NCBI RefSeq assembly: GCF_047948215.1
Contig: NC_134463.1
Coordinates: 55,000,201-55,064,200 of the forward strand
Direction of reading: 5' to 3'
Source of the DNA: Lycorma delicatula
Lineage: Eukaryota; Arthropoda; Insecta; Hemiptera; Fulgoridae
DNA: 64,000 nucleotides
The position numbers and the translations under genes are program-made. Below, one piece after another: positions 43,918 through 53,302 of this stretch. The notes beneath the pieces are model-generated. The model was given only the letters and a program-made list of their open reading frames with translations, had not been told where the DNA came from and ran no database searches. The stretch's first letter is position 1, and every line of letters starts with the position of its first letter.

Positions 43918-44998
43918 AATGAACGATAACGTAGACTGGAATAAAATGTTCAGCATTTTAAAAAAATTAGGGTTCAAATACAGAGATAGAAGAACAATTG
44001 CTAACATGTACAGGAACCAAACAGCAACAATAACAATTGAAGAACATAAGAAAGAAGCCCTAATAAGAAAGGGAGTCCGACAAGGATGTTCCCTATCTCC
44101 GTTACTTTTTAATCTTTACATGGAACTAGCAGTTAATGATGTGAAAGAACAATTTAGATTCGGAGTAACAGTACAAGGTGAAAAGATAAAGATGCTACGA
44201 TTTGCTGATGATATAGTAATTCTAGCCGAGAATAAAAAGGATTTAGAAGAAACAATGAACGGCATAGATGAAGTCCTACGCAAGAACTATCGCATGAAAA
44301 TAAACAAGAACAAAACAAAAGTAATGAAATGTAGTAGAAATAACAAAGATGGACCGCTGAATGTGAAAATAGGAGGAGAAAAGATTATGGAGGTAGAAGA
44401 ATTTTGTTATTTGGGAAGTAGAATTACTAAAGATGGACGAAGCAGGAGCGATATAAAATGCCGAATAGCACAAGCTAAACGAGCCTTCAGTAAGAAATAT
44501 AAGTTGTTTACATCAAAAATTAATTTAAATGTCAGGAAAAGATTTTTGAAAGTGTATGTTTGGAGTGTCGCTTTATATGGAAGTGAAACTTGGACAATCG
44601 GAGTATCTGAGAAGAAAAGGTTAGAAGCTTTTGAAATGTGGTGCTATAGGAGAATGTTAAAAATCAGATGGGTGGATAAAGTGACAAATGAGGAGGTATT
44701 GCGGCAAATAGATGAAGAAAGAAGCATTTGGAAAAATATAGTTAAAAGAAGAGACAGACTTATAGGCCACATACTAAGGCATCCTGGAATAGTCGCTTTA
44801 ATTTTGGAAGGACAGGTAGAAGGGAAAAATTGTGTAGGCAGGCCACGTTTGGAATATGTAAAACAAATTTTTAGGGATGTAGGATGTAGAGGGTATACTG
44901 AAATGAAACGACTAGCACTAGATAGGGAATCTTGGAGAGCTGCATCAAACCAGTCAAATGACTGAAGACAAAAAAAAAAAAAAAAAAAAAAAATGAAC
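43918..44998 (+). mobile_element. Young 5'-truncated RTE-like LINE with target duplications
   Basis: The element body is 43925-44991. It is flanked by direct repeats AATGAAC at 43918-43924 and 44992-44998 and ends in about 21 A. Only the 3' third of a LINE is present, as expected from abortive reverse transcription. An uninterrupted reading frame argues for recent arrival. Confidence 0.9.
43919..44965 (+). CDS. Truncated RTE-like reverse transcriptase
   Basis: 348 codons, no internal stop. RQGCSLSP at residues 54-61, FADD catalytic box at 95-98, INKNKTKVM near 128-136, YLGSRIT at 164-170, WSVALYGSETW at 215-225, FEMWCYRRMLKIRW at 238-251, and the C-terminal end DRESWRAASNQSND. The endonuclease and N-terminal reverse transcriptase motifs are lost. 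The first two codons (ATG AAC) lie in the target-site duplication, so the apparent start was supplied by the host DNA. It should lack activity because the fingers and endonuclease are absent. RTE/BovB-like clade is inferred from the C-terminal wording. Confidence 0.9.
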   Translation: MNDNVDWNKMFSILKKLGFKYRDRRTIANMYRNQTATITIEEHKKEALIRKGVRQGCSLSPLLFNLYMELAVNDVKEQFRFGVTVQGEKIKMLRFADDIVILAENKKDLEETMNGIDEVLRKNYRMKINKNKTKVMKCSRNNKDGPLNVKIGGEKIMEVEEFCYLGSRITKDGRSRSDIKCRIAQAKRAFSKKYKLFTSKINLNVRKRFLKVYVWSVALYGSETWTIGVSEKKRLEAFEMWCYRRMLKIRWVDKVTNEEVLRQIDEERSIWKNIVKRRDRLIGHILRHPGIVALILEGQVEGKNCVGRPRLEYVKQIFRDVGCRGYTEMKRLALDRESWRAASNQSND

Positions 44999-45784
44999 TA
45001 TTCCAAACACTTATAAAAAGTTGTATGTTTAATACACTTTTTACCGTATTTTTTTAGTATCCGCGAATTAATTTTGGCCAATTGTAAACATTCAGAAAAT
45101 TGAAATACTATTACAACAAGCTGTTTTTCCACTGTACACGTTTTAAGAGTGTGGCCGATATTTTGAAATAAACAAAATATGTTAAAATAATGGAAATTCT
45201 TTTCGAACAACTGATATTTTCTATATCAGGGGTACCAACTTGAAGTTAAAACAGTTTCAGTTTATTTATTAAATTAAATAGTTTTTCCGCTGTTACTATT
45301 TGTCTCTTTAATTTTTAAACAGCCCTTGTTAATATACATAACATTTATTTATTTATTTAAAAGTATTCAAACACACACTCTAAAGTAATTTACTGTACTG
45401 GTAAAATTTATACAACAAACATTTTAGGACTTGAAACGCAAAAACACTATTAAGGTAGGATGAATGCAAAGCGTTAACAATTACCAGTAGATCCTACCTT
45501 TTCCAATATTCTCTTCTGGTTCTAGAAAAAAAAGAAAAGTAGAATGCATAAGCAGCTTTCATGAACGGCGTGATAAGGGTTAGTAGCTATGTTATTTGTT
45601 TTTTAAATCTAAAATCAATATATTTAATCAAAATTTAAGTCACATTTCATTAAATTCTTTATTTTATTCTAATTTATATTAATTAATGTTAATATATATA
45701 TATGGCTTAAATATAATTCATAAATAAAATTACATGATATTTTGAAAAATATAAATACATAAAACGTTTTTATGCCGAACTTCA
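44999..45784. other. AT-rich DNA without recognised genes
   Basis: ATATCAGGGGTACCAACTTG at 45,222 resembles a hAT tip but no partner was found. Confidence 0.45.
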
Positions 45785-45920
45785 AACTCCGTGGCCGAGT
45801 AGATAGCGTCTCAGCATTTCATGTGGAGGACTGGGTTCGAATTCCGGTCAGACATGATATCTTTTCATACGCTATCAACTTCCACCGGACTAATGAGCAT
45901 AGCTATTGATGCCCGTTTTT
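45785..45920 (+). repeat. tRNA-derived SINE, family 1
   Basis: ACTCCGTGGCCGAGTAGATA (A-box region), GCGTCTCAGCATTTCATG, GGGTTCGAATTCCGGTCAGA (B box intact), CATGATATCTTTTCATACGC. Both Pol III boxes are near consensus, making this one of the better promoters in the window. Confidence 0.85.
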
Positions 45921-46413
45921 TTATAAAGACTTTTTTTTAAAAATTGGCTAAATCGTGGAAATAGTAGAAAAAGATTCTCATAATATTAGGATGTTCATTA
46001 TTATTAAATATGCAAGACTTTATTTAATGTGATACTTTGAAAAAAATAATAATAATGACAAAAATAATTTGAATAATCAATGCCAACCGTAGAGTTCTGG
46101 ATCATATTTCATAGTACTAATGAATGCTGGAATTTGAGAATAATAAAGCATCAACGATAACGGTTTTCCCTCCCTGTGAAAAGGGAAAATAAGTGTATTA
46201 TTTTCCTGACAGAAGTATAAAGTTAACAGAAACTTTCCATCATTACCACGATTCTAACCATTTTCGTAGAAATCTGATATTAATTACTGAAAAATTAACA
46301 AATATTTCATTTTTCAGTGTTTTTAGTGGTTCAAATTATTTATTTGATCAAATATCAAATCAAAAATCATGCTTACCTCCAAAAATATAGTCATTTTATA
46401 GTAGATAAATTTA
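45921..46413. other. AT-rich DNA without recognised features
   Basis: Nothing recognised. Confidence 0.5.
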
Positions 46414-46500
46414 GTAGCGTATGAAAGATGCCATAATGACCGGTATTTGAACCCAAAACCTTTCGGATGAAAGGCAAAAACTATGGAAACAATCTACATG
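46414..46500 (-). repeat. tRNA-derived SINE, family 1, degraded
   Basis: Minus strand: TTTGCCTTTCATCCGAAAGG, TTTTGGGTTCAAATACCGGT, CATTATGGCATCTTTCATAC. Head lost or decayed. Confidence 0.75.
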
Positions 46501-47107
46501 GAGATAGGTAAGATTAATGAACAAATTTATTCGTAGTTACGTGAATAGTTACTTTTAACTGCATTAGAATGATAATTTAACTTCTTCAGTAGGTTACAAT
46601 TAATGCCACAGTTTCATGAAAAGATGCCCAGGGACTAAATATGACCAGTTAATAACCTAGGAATGATCTAGTAGCATATTGTGTAGGAGTATACCTAAAT
46701 ATAAATCTTACGCTAAGAATGGTGAAATGGTTAATCATATAAGATATGACTTCAAACTATCTCTTGAAAAAGATTTGTAAAATGAAAAATTCAACAATAG
46801 AAAACCGTTTTGAACAAAAAATATCCCAGAATGTAACAAAATCGAAGAACAGTTAGGCAAAGGACTGCTACCTCGCCTCATCCAGTACTAATAACTAAAC
46901 TTATTTCTACTTTTGATAATCATTAAATCTAAATTTAAGTTTAAAAATATACTAATACTAACGTCGCAGAGCAAAATGATTTAGAGCATTATATATATGT
47001 AGATTGTGAAGTTACGACCAAACTCGTATTCCGATTTTCATAAAATTTTGAACTAAGATAAAATATCTCATCGACGTATTTAAGTGTAAAAATATTAACA
47101 ATATATT
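46501..47107. other. AT-rich DNA without recognised features
   Basis: Nothing recognised. Confidence 0.5.
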
Positions 47108-47320
47108 TTGTTTGAAAATGATGGTTCATATCATCCGTCGACAGAAGGAAGTACGAGATGGAGGCGAAGTTTCCGTTGCCAAATAACCGATGCTGACAAA
47201 CTAAATATGTGTCTTCCCACTACTTCTGAAGACAAATTCCATTTCCAGTGTGTCTCGGCGGTGAAAAAAGCAGATTATGCTTTTATATTTATTGTAGATT
47301 GTTATTCTAATGCTGTGTAG
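47108..47320 (+). CDS. Unrecognised 70-codon open frame, possible exon
   Basis: Encodes MFENDGSYHPSTEGSTRWRR and later CQITDADKLNMCLPTTSED. Amino-acid make-up is unusually balanced for this AT-rich region (several W, C, D, no poly-K/N), and a GC-richer patch coincides with it. I recognise no family and see no clear splice sites. It could be a host exon, a decayed transposon exon, or chance. Confidence 0.2.
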   Translation: MFENDGSYHPSTEGSTRWRRSFRCQITDADKLNMCLPTTSEDKFHFQCVSAVKKADYAFIFIVDCYSNAV

Positions 47321-48337
47321 CATTACGTCCTTGTCAAAACACTACTAAATATTTAAACTTAGATCGGTCTAAGCAAATTTATTTTTTATCGTTTTACTGT
47401 CAAACATTTATTTACAAAAAAAATATTGAAAAAACAAAGAAGATAAAATGGAATCCTTTACAGAATTAATCCACAATGATATTTATCATTAATAAAGTAA
47501 GGTTATTTTTGGCACTCCTAAAGGTTCCACAATCAATTACTATTGACAATTTTGTACTTCCAATTGTTACTTTATTAATTCAGTTTTGTAGCAAAAATCA
47601 ATATATTAAATTCAGGGAAAACTGAGTGAAGATTATCGTAGGATTAAAATGTTTGAATATCATTACACTATTCTGTCTGTGTGGCATCACAAAAATAAAT
47701 AATTTTCAAAATATTTATTTACCAAAGCAAAATATAACATATAAATTCTACAATTAACAATAAACTTAACACAACCTAGAGTAAGTTAATAAAGTTAAAT
47801 ACTTTAATACACAAAATATGTTTTAGTTATCTAATATTACATATAATACACTGCTCAATTCAGCAATAAGGAATCGGAGTCTGCAGGACAAGTAAAATTT
47901 TTATTGAAAAACGGTAAAAAAGACATTATTAAAATGCAAACATACAACAATAACGTAACACAATATTAGATGATTTTATATAAGACTGAAAAGTTTCTCG
48001 GCACTAATGTAATGAAGTTATTGAGGTGAACAACTTAAAACCGAAACACTACAGACAAAACACAGTTACATTGTATAACATATATAAATGAAATGAAAAA
48101 GTTAATTAAATTCAATTCATTATTTACATTAGCAAAAATTTATATATTTAAAAAAAATATTTTCGAAATGATTGCCTTACACAGCAATGAATTTTTGTCC
48201 TCGAGTGATCATATTAAGAGACACCTTAAGCATTGGTATCAATGCCGTTATTTCTTCTTATATTCGCCTTACGTTTCTTGAATGTTCGCCTTCAGTTTAT
48301 CGATAGTACGAGGATTAGTGCAGGGTAGCACTGACGT
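47321..48337. other. AT-rich DNA without recognised features
   Basis: Nothing recognised. Confidence 0.5.
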
Positions 48338-48610
48338 GCAACTATTGTAGTCGTCTGTACGTTGTGATGTCACAGGTGAGCGTAGAATTAAATAAATGAA
48401 TGAAATTTAAAGTGTAAAAAAGTATTTAATGTGGCCGCTAGTACCTCAACACCGGCGCGAATTAAATACGGTATGCGCGTGTGCTTTAGTTAGAATCACT
48501 GAATTAAATAAACGAAAAAATATTATATTTAAATAAAGCAATAAATATTTTAAATTGAGTGTGTAAGCCGTGCATCAGAAAAAAGCCGCATGACGAGTTA
48601 GTCCTACTAA
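48338..48610 (+). repeat. Interspersed repeat, family D short form
   Basis: Colinear with 42695-43190 but without the two inserted segments. The join reads AAAAAAGTATTTAATGTGGC. Confidence 0.65.
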
Positions 48611-48887
48611 CTTTTTTTATATACTTTTTAACTGTTTTTATATAATAAAATTAAATTTATTATGGTTTCACAATATTTCAGCATACTGTTATCTTTTAAA
48701 ATGAATCATTTATAATTTCCTGATTGAATGTAGAGCATTAGGACACTCAATAGTACTACGATATTAACTGTTAATTCAACACTATAAATTTGTATTTCTA
48801 TTTAGATTTGACTCGCAACCAAGAATGGCTATAATCAAATTTCTATCGTGAACCCATACTATTTTGTACAATAAACAATATTAATCA
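48611..48887. other. AT-rich DNA without recognised features
   Basis: Nothing recognised. Confidence 0.5.
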
Positions 48888-48933
48888 ATATATATATATA
48901 AAATATATATATATATAAAATATATATATATAT

Positions 48934-48985
<52 letters not shown>
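48888..48985. repeat. Compound 18-bp minisatellite and (TA)n
   Basis: Three TAAAATATATATATATAT-type units of about 18 bp run into a pure (AT)n. It lies at the 3' end of the minus-strand SINE next to it, so it may have grown from the SINE tail. Confidence 0.9.
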
Positions 48986-48987
<2 letters not shown>

Positions 48988-48989
48988 GA

Positions 48990-49130
48990 AAGAGCGGGAT
49001 CAACAGCTACCGTCATAAGTCCATGTTAAATTGGTGGGGCGTATGAAAAAATGCCATGCCTCACCGGAATTCGAACCCGAGAACTCCATACAAAATGACG
49101 AGACGCTGCCTATTCATCCACGGAAGTCGG
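48990..49130 (-). repeat. tRNA-derived SINE, family 1
   Basis: Minus strand: GACTTCCGTGGATGAATAGG, CAGCGTCTCGTCATTTTGTA, CTCGGGTTCGAATTCCGGTG, AGGCATGGCATTTTTTCATA and GTAGCTGTTGATCCCGC, then the TA-rich tail. B box intact. Confidence 0.85.
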
Positions 49131-49759
49131 CAGATAAAAACTATATTATTATTATTAAACTATAATAATAATAATTACAACCAGCTTTCAAAAAAAAAAA
49201 AACCTTTTCTGTTATAATTTTTTAATTATAAGGAAGACATTTTTCCGAATAAAAAAAAAATTGCTCCTAAAAATTTTGTCAAAATAAATTATCTTCGTTA
49301 AAAAAATCAACGTTCAAAAAAAAAAAAAAAAAAATCTAAATTCATCCAGACCCAGTAAATGCAACAAATACCAGTTTTAAACTGCGTGAAGCTGTTTGTG
49401 AGTAAATTCATCAAGCAAATATTATTTCAATTACTAGATTTTTCACACTTTGCTGCGAATAAACTTACGATGAAACGGTACGCATTAAGATAACAAACTA
49501 ATTTATTTCAGTTTCGAATTGATATATTAAAAAAGTTGTATACAAAGTAAATATCGTTTAAAGTAACCTCCAAGAACCGATGATTTTAGGTCATAATAAC
49601 CGATGTTTAAGTAGCTTAGTGATACTAGTTTAATATGCCATCTACATTATTATAGATGTATACACTAAAATAATAATTTATTTACGTAATAAAATAATAT
49701 AAAAAAACAAAAATAAGCAATAATAAATACAAATACGGTAGAGTAAAAGAGAGAGAAAA
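49131..49759. other. AT-rich DNA without recognised features
   Basis: A17 run at about 49,316-49,333. Nothing else recognised. Confidence 0.5.
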
Positions 49760-50640
49760 ATTGTAAAAATTACTTTTTCTGCAAAAACTCGGTTATTTTG
49801 TTTTATTTAGAAAATTTCGTTTTGTAATACAGTTTTTGAATATTCTTTTCTAAATCAAAATCAACATTCTTTGTTTCTTCATAAGCAATTTTTGTAAAAC
49901 TGAGAAACAGGCAAACGGTTTTCATTGCCCTAAAACTTCCTAAAATTTGGCAGGTTGATGCCTGTTGTCATTACCTACGTCCCCGTCTATTTCTGCTAGT
50001 ACTGAAGCCAGTACATCAACTGTTACAGTTTCATGCGTTTCTAAATCTTTGTCAACCTCTTGATAATCTTCAACCAATGCATTTGACAACGATTGGTTTT
50101 GCAGACTATTGCCCCACTCCGCTAAAGATTCTTCTTCGCATCCGAAGTCAATAACTTCGCCAGCCTGTGGTAAAAATCCTGCATGTCGAATGCAATTTTT
50201 TACAGTCAGCGGAGAAACCTCATTCCATGATCTTTCTAACGTATATATAGCATCCAGAATAGTTATCTGTGTTTCCTTTCTTTAATCTAAATCCTGTATC
50301 ATTTATAAAATTAACGTTTTTTGTAGTGAACTTTTACCGAGTTGATCTAAGAGCTGTAAGACGGCTGTTGTTTTCGGTGGTAAGAAAACTTAACTTTATA
50401 CACGAAAGATTTCGAACGTGTAAATGAGCCGGAATGTTGTCAATGAGCAGAAGTATTTTGACATTTTCTATCTTTAATCCAAGGTCCCATTTTCGTAAAT
50501 AAGACGTAAAGATATCACTCGTCATCCAAGCTTTCTTGTTACTTTAGTACATAACAGGAAGAGATTTCAAATTTTTAAAACATCGCGGTTTAGCACTTTT
50601 CCCAACAACTAGAAGTGTTTTTTGTCAGTTCAGTCATATT
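49760..50640 (-). pseudogene. pogo/Tigger-type (jerky-like) DDE transposase remnant
   Basis: From high to low coordinates: KPRCFKNLKSLPVMY in a broken frame, then the open piece MTSDIFTSYLRKWDLGLKIE, NVKILLLIDNIPAHLHVRNL and SCIKLSFLTTENNS. Next come KVHYKKTLILKMIQD and a decayed C-terminal part with FCHMQDF/GEVIDFG-like and AEWG text. W-M-T-S-x-I-F, L-L-L-I-D-N-x-x-A-H and I-K-L-x-F-L-P-P-N-T-T are hallmark motifs of the DDE_1 core in Tigger and jerky-type proteins. The D of LIDN is kept. The P-P-N-T-T segment is mutated (T-T-E-N-N). The N-terminal CENP-B-like binding domain is missing. Stops confirm a dead copy. Confidence 0.8.
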
Positions 50641-50749
50641 TGTAGCAATTATTATGAAAATTTACCCAATTTCTCTCTATTCTGGTCTGCTTTCAGAAGC
50701 AAGGTAAATGCACCCTCCCACATCGTAGCTGCATCACACATTTCTCTAA

Positions 50750-51130
50750 AGATCCATTCTCATCCTAACAGCATATATCTAAGCTGCACGAGACTTTATG
50801 CCAAAACACCTTCCTTGGTGAAGTAAGCACCTAGGCGGGCCCCTACCTACCCAGGTTGATATTCTATAATAGCATCAGACCTCTCAGCCATCATCCGCAG
50901 CTATGAATCTAAGGAAGCCATCAACTATGTTTCACTACCTTTTGGTCTTCCAATTTACTTGCTGATCAAAACCAGAATTGATTCTCACAAATTTTTAACT
51001 ACTTTGGTATGTTCAGCTTCGTATCTGGAGCAGACATGGCGCACATCATCAATGGTCCTACACTCCAGACACAAGCTGAATTAATAACCAAATCTGTTAA
51101 CCCAACTTGTAAAGCACCATGTCCAGAAAC
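50750..51130 (-). pseudogene. LINE C-terminal fragment, degraded (copy a)
   Basis: Minus strand in shifting frames: VINSACVWS, RTIDDVRHV, CSRYEAEHTKVVKNL. It aligns with 52260-52606 but has frameshifts, and the zinc-knuckle cysteines are mostly lost. Downstream 3' sequence includes AGAGGTCTGATGCTATTATA. Confidence 0.65.
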
Positions 51131-51384
51131 AGATTTGTAATATACTGATTGGGGAAAATCCACCTAACAACCTGCATACTTCTGAAAAAAATCCTACGCC
51201 ATCTGAAAAAAAAAACTGTTTTCAAAAACCTTACATCTGGGTTGAATGAATACTACACATGTAAATATCTCACATGTTTCACATATACAGCGGTGTTTAA
51301 CACAGATGAAAAATGTAAAATATCAGACCATTTATAGTGTTTAAATAAAAATCTGAAGGATTCAATACATATTTGAATAAAAAA
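51131..51384. other. Unassigned sequence
   Basis: The 62-codon frame at 51149 shows no recognisable domain. Confidence 0.4.
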
Positions 51385-52005
51385 AATCCCGTCCGCATGC
51401 CGAATGGCGGAGGTAGATTTCACCTGTGCTAAGTAGGGAATAAAAAAAGATTTTCACCTAATAGTTAAGAAAAACTTCAAACTTACTCAATACGACAATG
51501 GTTGCATGTGAAAAAAAATTTACATGTTTAACATACAACAAGCCCCATGTTCTTATAACTCTAGGAACATTTTGGTCATCCTTTGCGCTAGGGTAGGTCA
51601 TATCAAAAATTGTTTCAGACAAAAGTTTTAGGTAATGTTTGGAGGATTAACAACTACTTTAAACCGATTCGATACTGTGCCTAAGGAAGATATGATTGTT
51701 TTGTCTTCAAAACCCAATTTTTTCCACACCCTGGGCCAATGGTTGGTGATATTAAAAAACTTTACTTATAAGTTTTAGGCCCTTATCCATAGAATAGTAA
51801 GAACTTTAAATAAATTCGATATTTCACTTAATTAAGTTATAGCGATATTTCGTTTTTCCGAAAAACCCTCCTGACCGTTAATGAACTCAACCGAGATTTT
51901 TTAACGAGTTATTTTTAAGGAACAATTTGAAAGTGATTGCCGCAAAATTAAGGCAGTTATCATGTCCACAAGAAAGTGAAACAAATATATATATATATAT
52001 ATTTA
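51385..52005 (+). repeat. Helitron-like or unclassified repeat, family A copy 3
   Basis: Colinear with 10757-11432: CGAATGGCGGAGGTAGATTT, CACCTGTGCTAAGTAGGGAA, CTTACTCAATACGACAATGG, CCGATTCGATACTGTGCC, GGAACAATTTGAAAGTGATT. It stops at the conserved TA microsatellite (51,985-52,003). The downstream third present in copies 1 and 2 is missing. Confidence 0.75.
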
Positions 52006-52259
52006 TTACGAACACCTGGGCCCACCGAGTGCGTCTTCACCAAAGTTCCTTATAAAATTATGCAGTACAGTGATAAAAGACTGACATACGTGAAAATCCA
52101 GAATATAAAAAGCCTTCCTGTCTTCGTTGACAGCTATTTCTCTCCCATCGCCCTAGTGACGAAATCAATAACTACATGACATCTGTACCAACCACTGAAA
52201 ACGTCTGAGTTTTCTTTCCGTTGATACTACTTTCATGTATCTGAGTGTTATTAAACGCG
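52006..52259. other. Unassigned, slightly less AT-rich sequence
   Basis: An open frame at 51976-52179 reads TECVFTKVPYKIMQYSDKRL. No family recognised. Confidence 0.35.
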
Positions 52260-52606
52260 AGTAATTCAAGTTTGTAATCGGAAAGATCATCTTCCATGAA
52301 CCCGGCGGATGGAGGATCCGGCGGACCTCTAGTCACCCGGGTTGCTATTCTATCTATACATCTATAACAGCATCAGATCCCCTTAACCATCCTCCACAGG
52401 GCTAAGATTCTAAGGAAGCCGGAAACTATGGTCCATTCCATTTCGGTTTTCCAATTAACTTGAAGATTAAAATCAGAACTGATCCTCACAAGCTCTCTAT
52501 CTAATTTGGTACGTTCAGCTTCGTACCTAGGGCAGACATATAAGACATGGCGCATATCATCAGTGGTCCTACACTCTGAACACAAGCCTGAATTAATCAA
52601 ACCAAA
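52260..52606 (-). pseudogene. LINE C-terminal fragment with intact zinc knuckle (copy b)
   Basis: The minus frame 52600-52373 encodes INSGLCSECRTTDDMRHVLY and VCPRYEAERTKLDRELVRIS. C-x2-C-x8-H-x4-C is the knuckle after the reverse transcriptase of Jockey/R1-group LINEs, intact here. Everything upstream is missing at 52,606, so it is 5'-truncated. The 3' untranslated part runs to about 52,260 (GGCGGATGGAGGATCCGG on the plus strand). Same family as copy a, different from the 14.5-kb LINE. Confidence 0.75.
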
Positions 52607-52693
52607 TATGAAAAAACTTTAATTTAAAAATATGAAAAAATCAGAATTTTAAATGAAATAAAATTTTATCTACTTTTCATTTTAAAAAAAATT

Positions 52694-52750
52694 GTAAATG
52701 TAATTTAATAGGCATACGAGGAAGTCATGTGTTGTCCACATAAGATTTTT
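52694..52750 (-). repeat. Family I hairpin end, short copy
   Basis: Plus strand TAATTTAATAGGCATACGAG, GAAGTCATGTGTTGTCCACA, TAAGATTTTT, the reverse of the family I start. Confidence 0.65.
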
Positions 52751-53302
52751 CTCGTAAGCCGAAGTATTGTATATATGTATATTTTTTTATTTAAAAATGC
52801 CCATTTCGCTTCAAACCTCTACAGTGGAAAAACAACGTGCTGTGACAAAAAGTTTTTAAAAAAGGTATAAAACCGGCCAAAAGGTATTAACCCAGACAAT
52901 TTTTATAAATAATTCGAACAATTTAAATCAGGTAGAACAATTTCAACGATTTTCATATCATAAATTAGTAGAATATTTTGAGAAATCCCGATGCCGATGC
53001 CGGAGACATAGGGCCTACTCCAGAGCCCCATGTTCCCGTGTTTTTTTTTGGGATACATTGTTTCTAATGGGCAAATAAGCGTTTTAGGATTATAGAAAAT
53101 GCCCAATTTATTTCGACTGGAAGAACAACGGTTATAATTAACCACACTACTATGAGTATAAAATAAAAGAGAAATCCCAATGTTGAAACAAACTTCCCGG
53201 TTCTTTTTCAAAAGGCGTAATTCTTATGCATAATACTGACCGCCACCACACCGCTTAAAAAAAATGAGAAGTTATACAAAAAAAAACCGTAATGTACCCC
53301 AT
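52751..53302. other. Unassigned sequence
   Basis: The 102-codon minus frame (52903-53211) shows no known domain. Confidence 0.4.

Noticed and set aside
45222..45245. CAGGGGTACCAACTTG as a hAT tip
   Set aside because: No partner terminus or 8-bp duplication could be found within a few kilobases.
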